Assembly (NCBI GenBank): GCA_020626545.1
Contig: JAHKZS010000202.1
Span: 1-6,240 of the forward strand
Direction: 5' to 3'
DNA length: 6,240 nucleotides
Source: a bacterium
Lineage (GTDB): Bacteria; Bacillota; Clostridia; Oscillospirales; Acutalibacteraceae
Shown here: piece after piece, positions 5,850-6,240 of the stretch
How the letters are laid out: each line of letters opens with the position of its first letter
How positions within the stretch are numbered: position 1 is the stretch's first letter
Translations under genes and position numbers: made by a program
The notes under the pieces: model-generated
Told to the model about the DNA's origin: nothing
The model's database searches: none
Seen by the model: only the letters and a program-made list of their open reading frames with translations

Positions 5850-6240
5850 TTATACATTTCCCATTTTTACAGCTTGTAAAAAATCTTTAGCTTCATTATT
5901 GGGATTTGCTTTTTTTGTTGCCTCAATATCATACCAAACATATTCTAATCCGTGAACAATAATAGGAATACTATTTCCAAATTTGTTCTTGATAAATCCC
6001 TCAGATTGTAATCGGTTGGCAACTTCTGCTGCGATATTTACAAGTTCATAATGACCTACGGGACCCTTACCAACATATTCGTCATTTTCATCATACTCAT
6101 CTTCTTCGGACTCATAACCGATATCGGTGATTCCGTTTTCATTATACCAATCAAAAAGCGCGTCAGTTATTCTGTTCGGTTCAAGCGGATCTATTACAGA
6201 TGTCTCATCTTGGCTCCAAAAGGCGTAATTCCAGCGTTCT
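5850..6240 (-). CDS. DUF4303-like acidic protein, N-terminus outside the window
   Basis: An uninterrupted minus-strand frame enters at the right edge and runs 129 codons to a TAA at 5850-5852; its start lies beyond 6240. The visible protein begins ERWNYAFWSQDETSVIDP and ends AKDFLQAVKMGNV. It has no membrane segment or signal and is probably cytosolic. A strongly acidic patch (EDEYDENDEY, encoded around 6075-6107) lies mid-way. It is followed by a helix-like stretch (ELVNIAAEVANRLQSEGF), a strand-like IPIIVHGLEYVWYDIE, and ANPNNEAKDFLQ. This order, with the N-terminal aromatic WNY and the late Asn-Pro before a final helix, resembles the DUF4303 family (usually about 170-190 residues). That match is from memory and moderate. 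Proteins of this kind sometimes lie beside toxin or immunity genes, but none is visible here, so I assign no function. Its codons are more AT-rich than those of the two upstream genes, which may hint at a different origin. Confidence 0.75.
   Translation of the reverse strand, partial: ERWNYAFWSQDETSVIDPLEPNRITDALFDWYNENGITDIGYESEEDEYDENDEYVGKGPVGHYELVNIAAEVANRLQSEGFIKNKFGNSIPIIVHGLEYVWYDIEATKKANPNNEAKDFLQAVKMGNV

Noticed and set aside
5633..5890. Plus-strand 85-codon reading frame
   Set aside because: It runs through three inverted-repeat hairpins and into the antisense of the minus-strand gene, lacks a ribosome binding site, and has no protein-like pattern of hydrophobic or conserved residues.

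Overview
The window looks like chromosomal DNA of a low-to-mid GC Gram-positive anaerobe of the Clostridia, probably a gut Oscillospiraceae/Ruminococcus-type bacterium. This is an inference from four things: the AT-rich spacers, the strong AGGAG-type ribosome binding site, the short Firmicutes-style signal peptide, and a secreted S8 protease with a lysine-rich Big_2-type tail. No taxonomic marker gene is present.

Layout. Positions 1-355 hold no gene I can support. They contain an AT-rich spacer with a three-copy 10-bp tandem repeat at the left edge, a two-copy 14-bp tandem repeat, and several palindromes. A promoter (356-384) then drives one very large gene (416-4123) for a secreted modular subtilisin-like serine protease of 1235 residues. 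It has a signal peptide, a fervidolysin-like prodomain, an S8 catalytic domain split by a roughly 195-residue insertion, an Ig-like domain, a kelch-like propeller, an acidic Asp run and two Big_2-like domains. A hairpin terminator (4128-4157) closes that unit. A second promoter (4184-4212) drives a single-gene unit for an O-acetylhomoserine sulfhydrylase (metY, 4253-5536), which ends in a clear terminator (5570-5600).

From about 5601 to 5849 there is a convergent intergenic region rich in nested inverted repeats. It includes two hairpins that read as terminators for the minus strand. At the right edge a minus-strand gene (5850-6240, N-terminus outside the window) encodes an acidic cytosolic protein that resembles the DUF4303 family.

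The three genes appear to be independent transcription units: two tandem plus-strand genes, each with its own extended -10 promoter and terminator, and one convergent minus-strand gene. I see no functional link between the protease (extracellular proteolysis) and MetY (homocysteine/methionine synthesis). The most unusual items are the domain inserted between the oxyanion-hole region and the catalytic serine of the protease, and the densely structured non-coding segment at 5652-5843. I found no CRISPR array, tRNA, rRNA, integrase or transposase.
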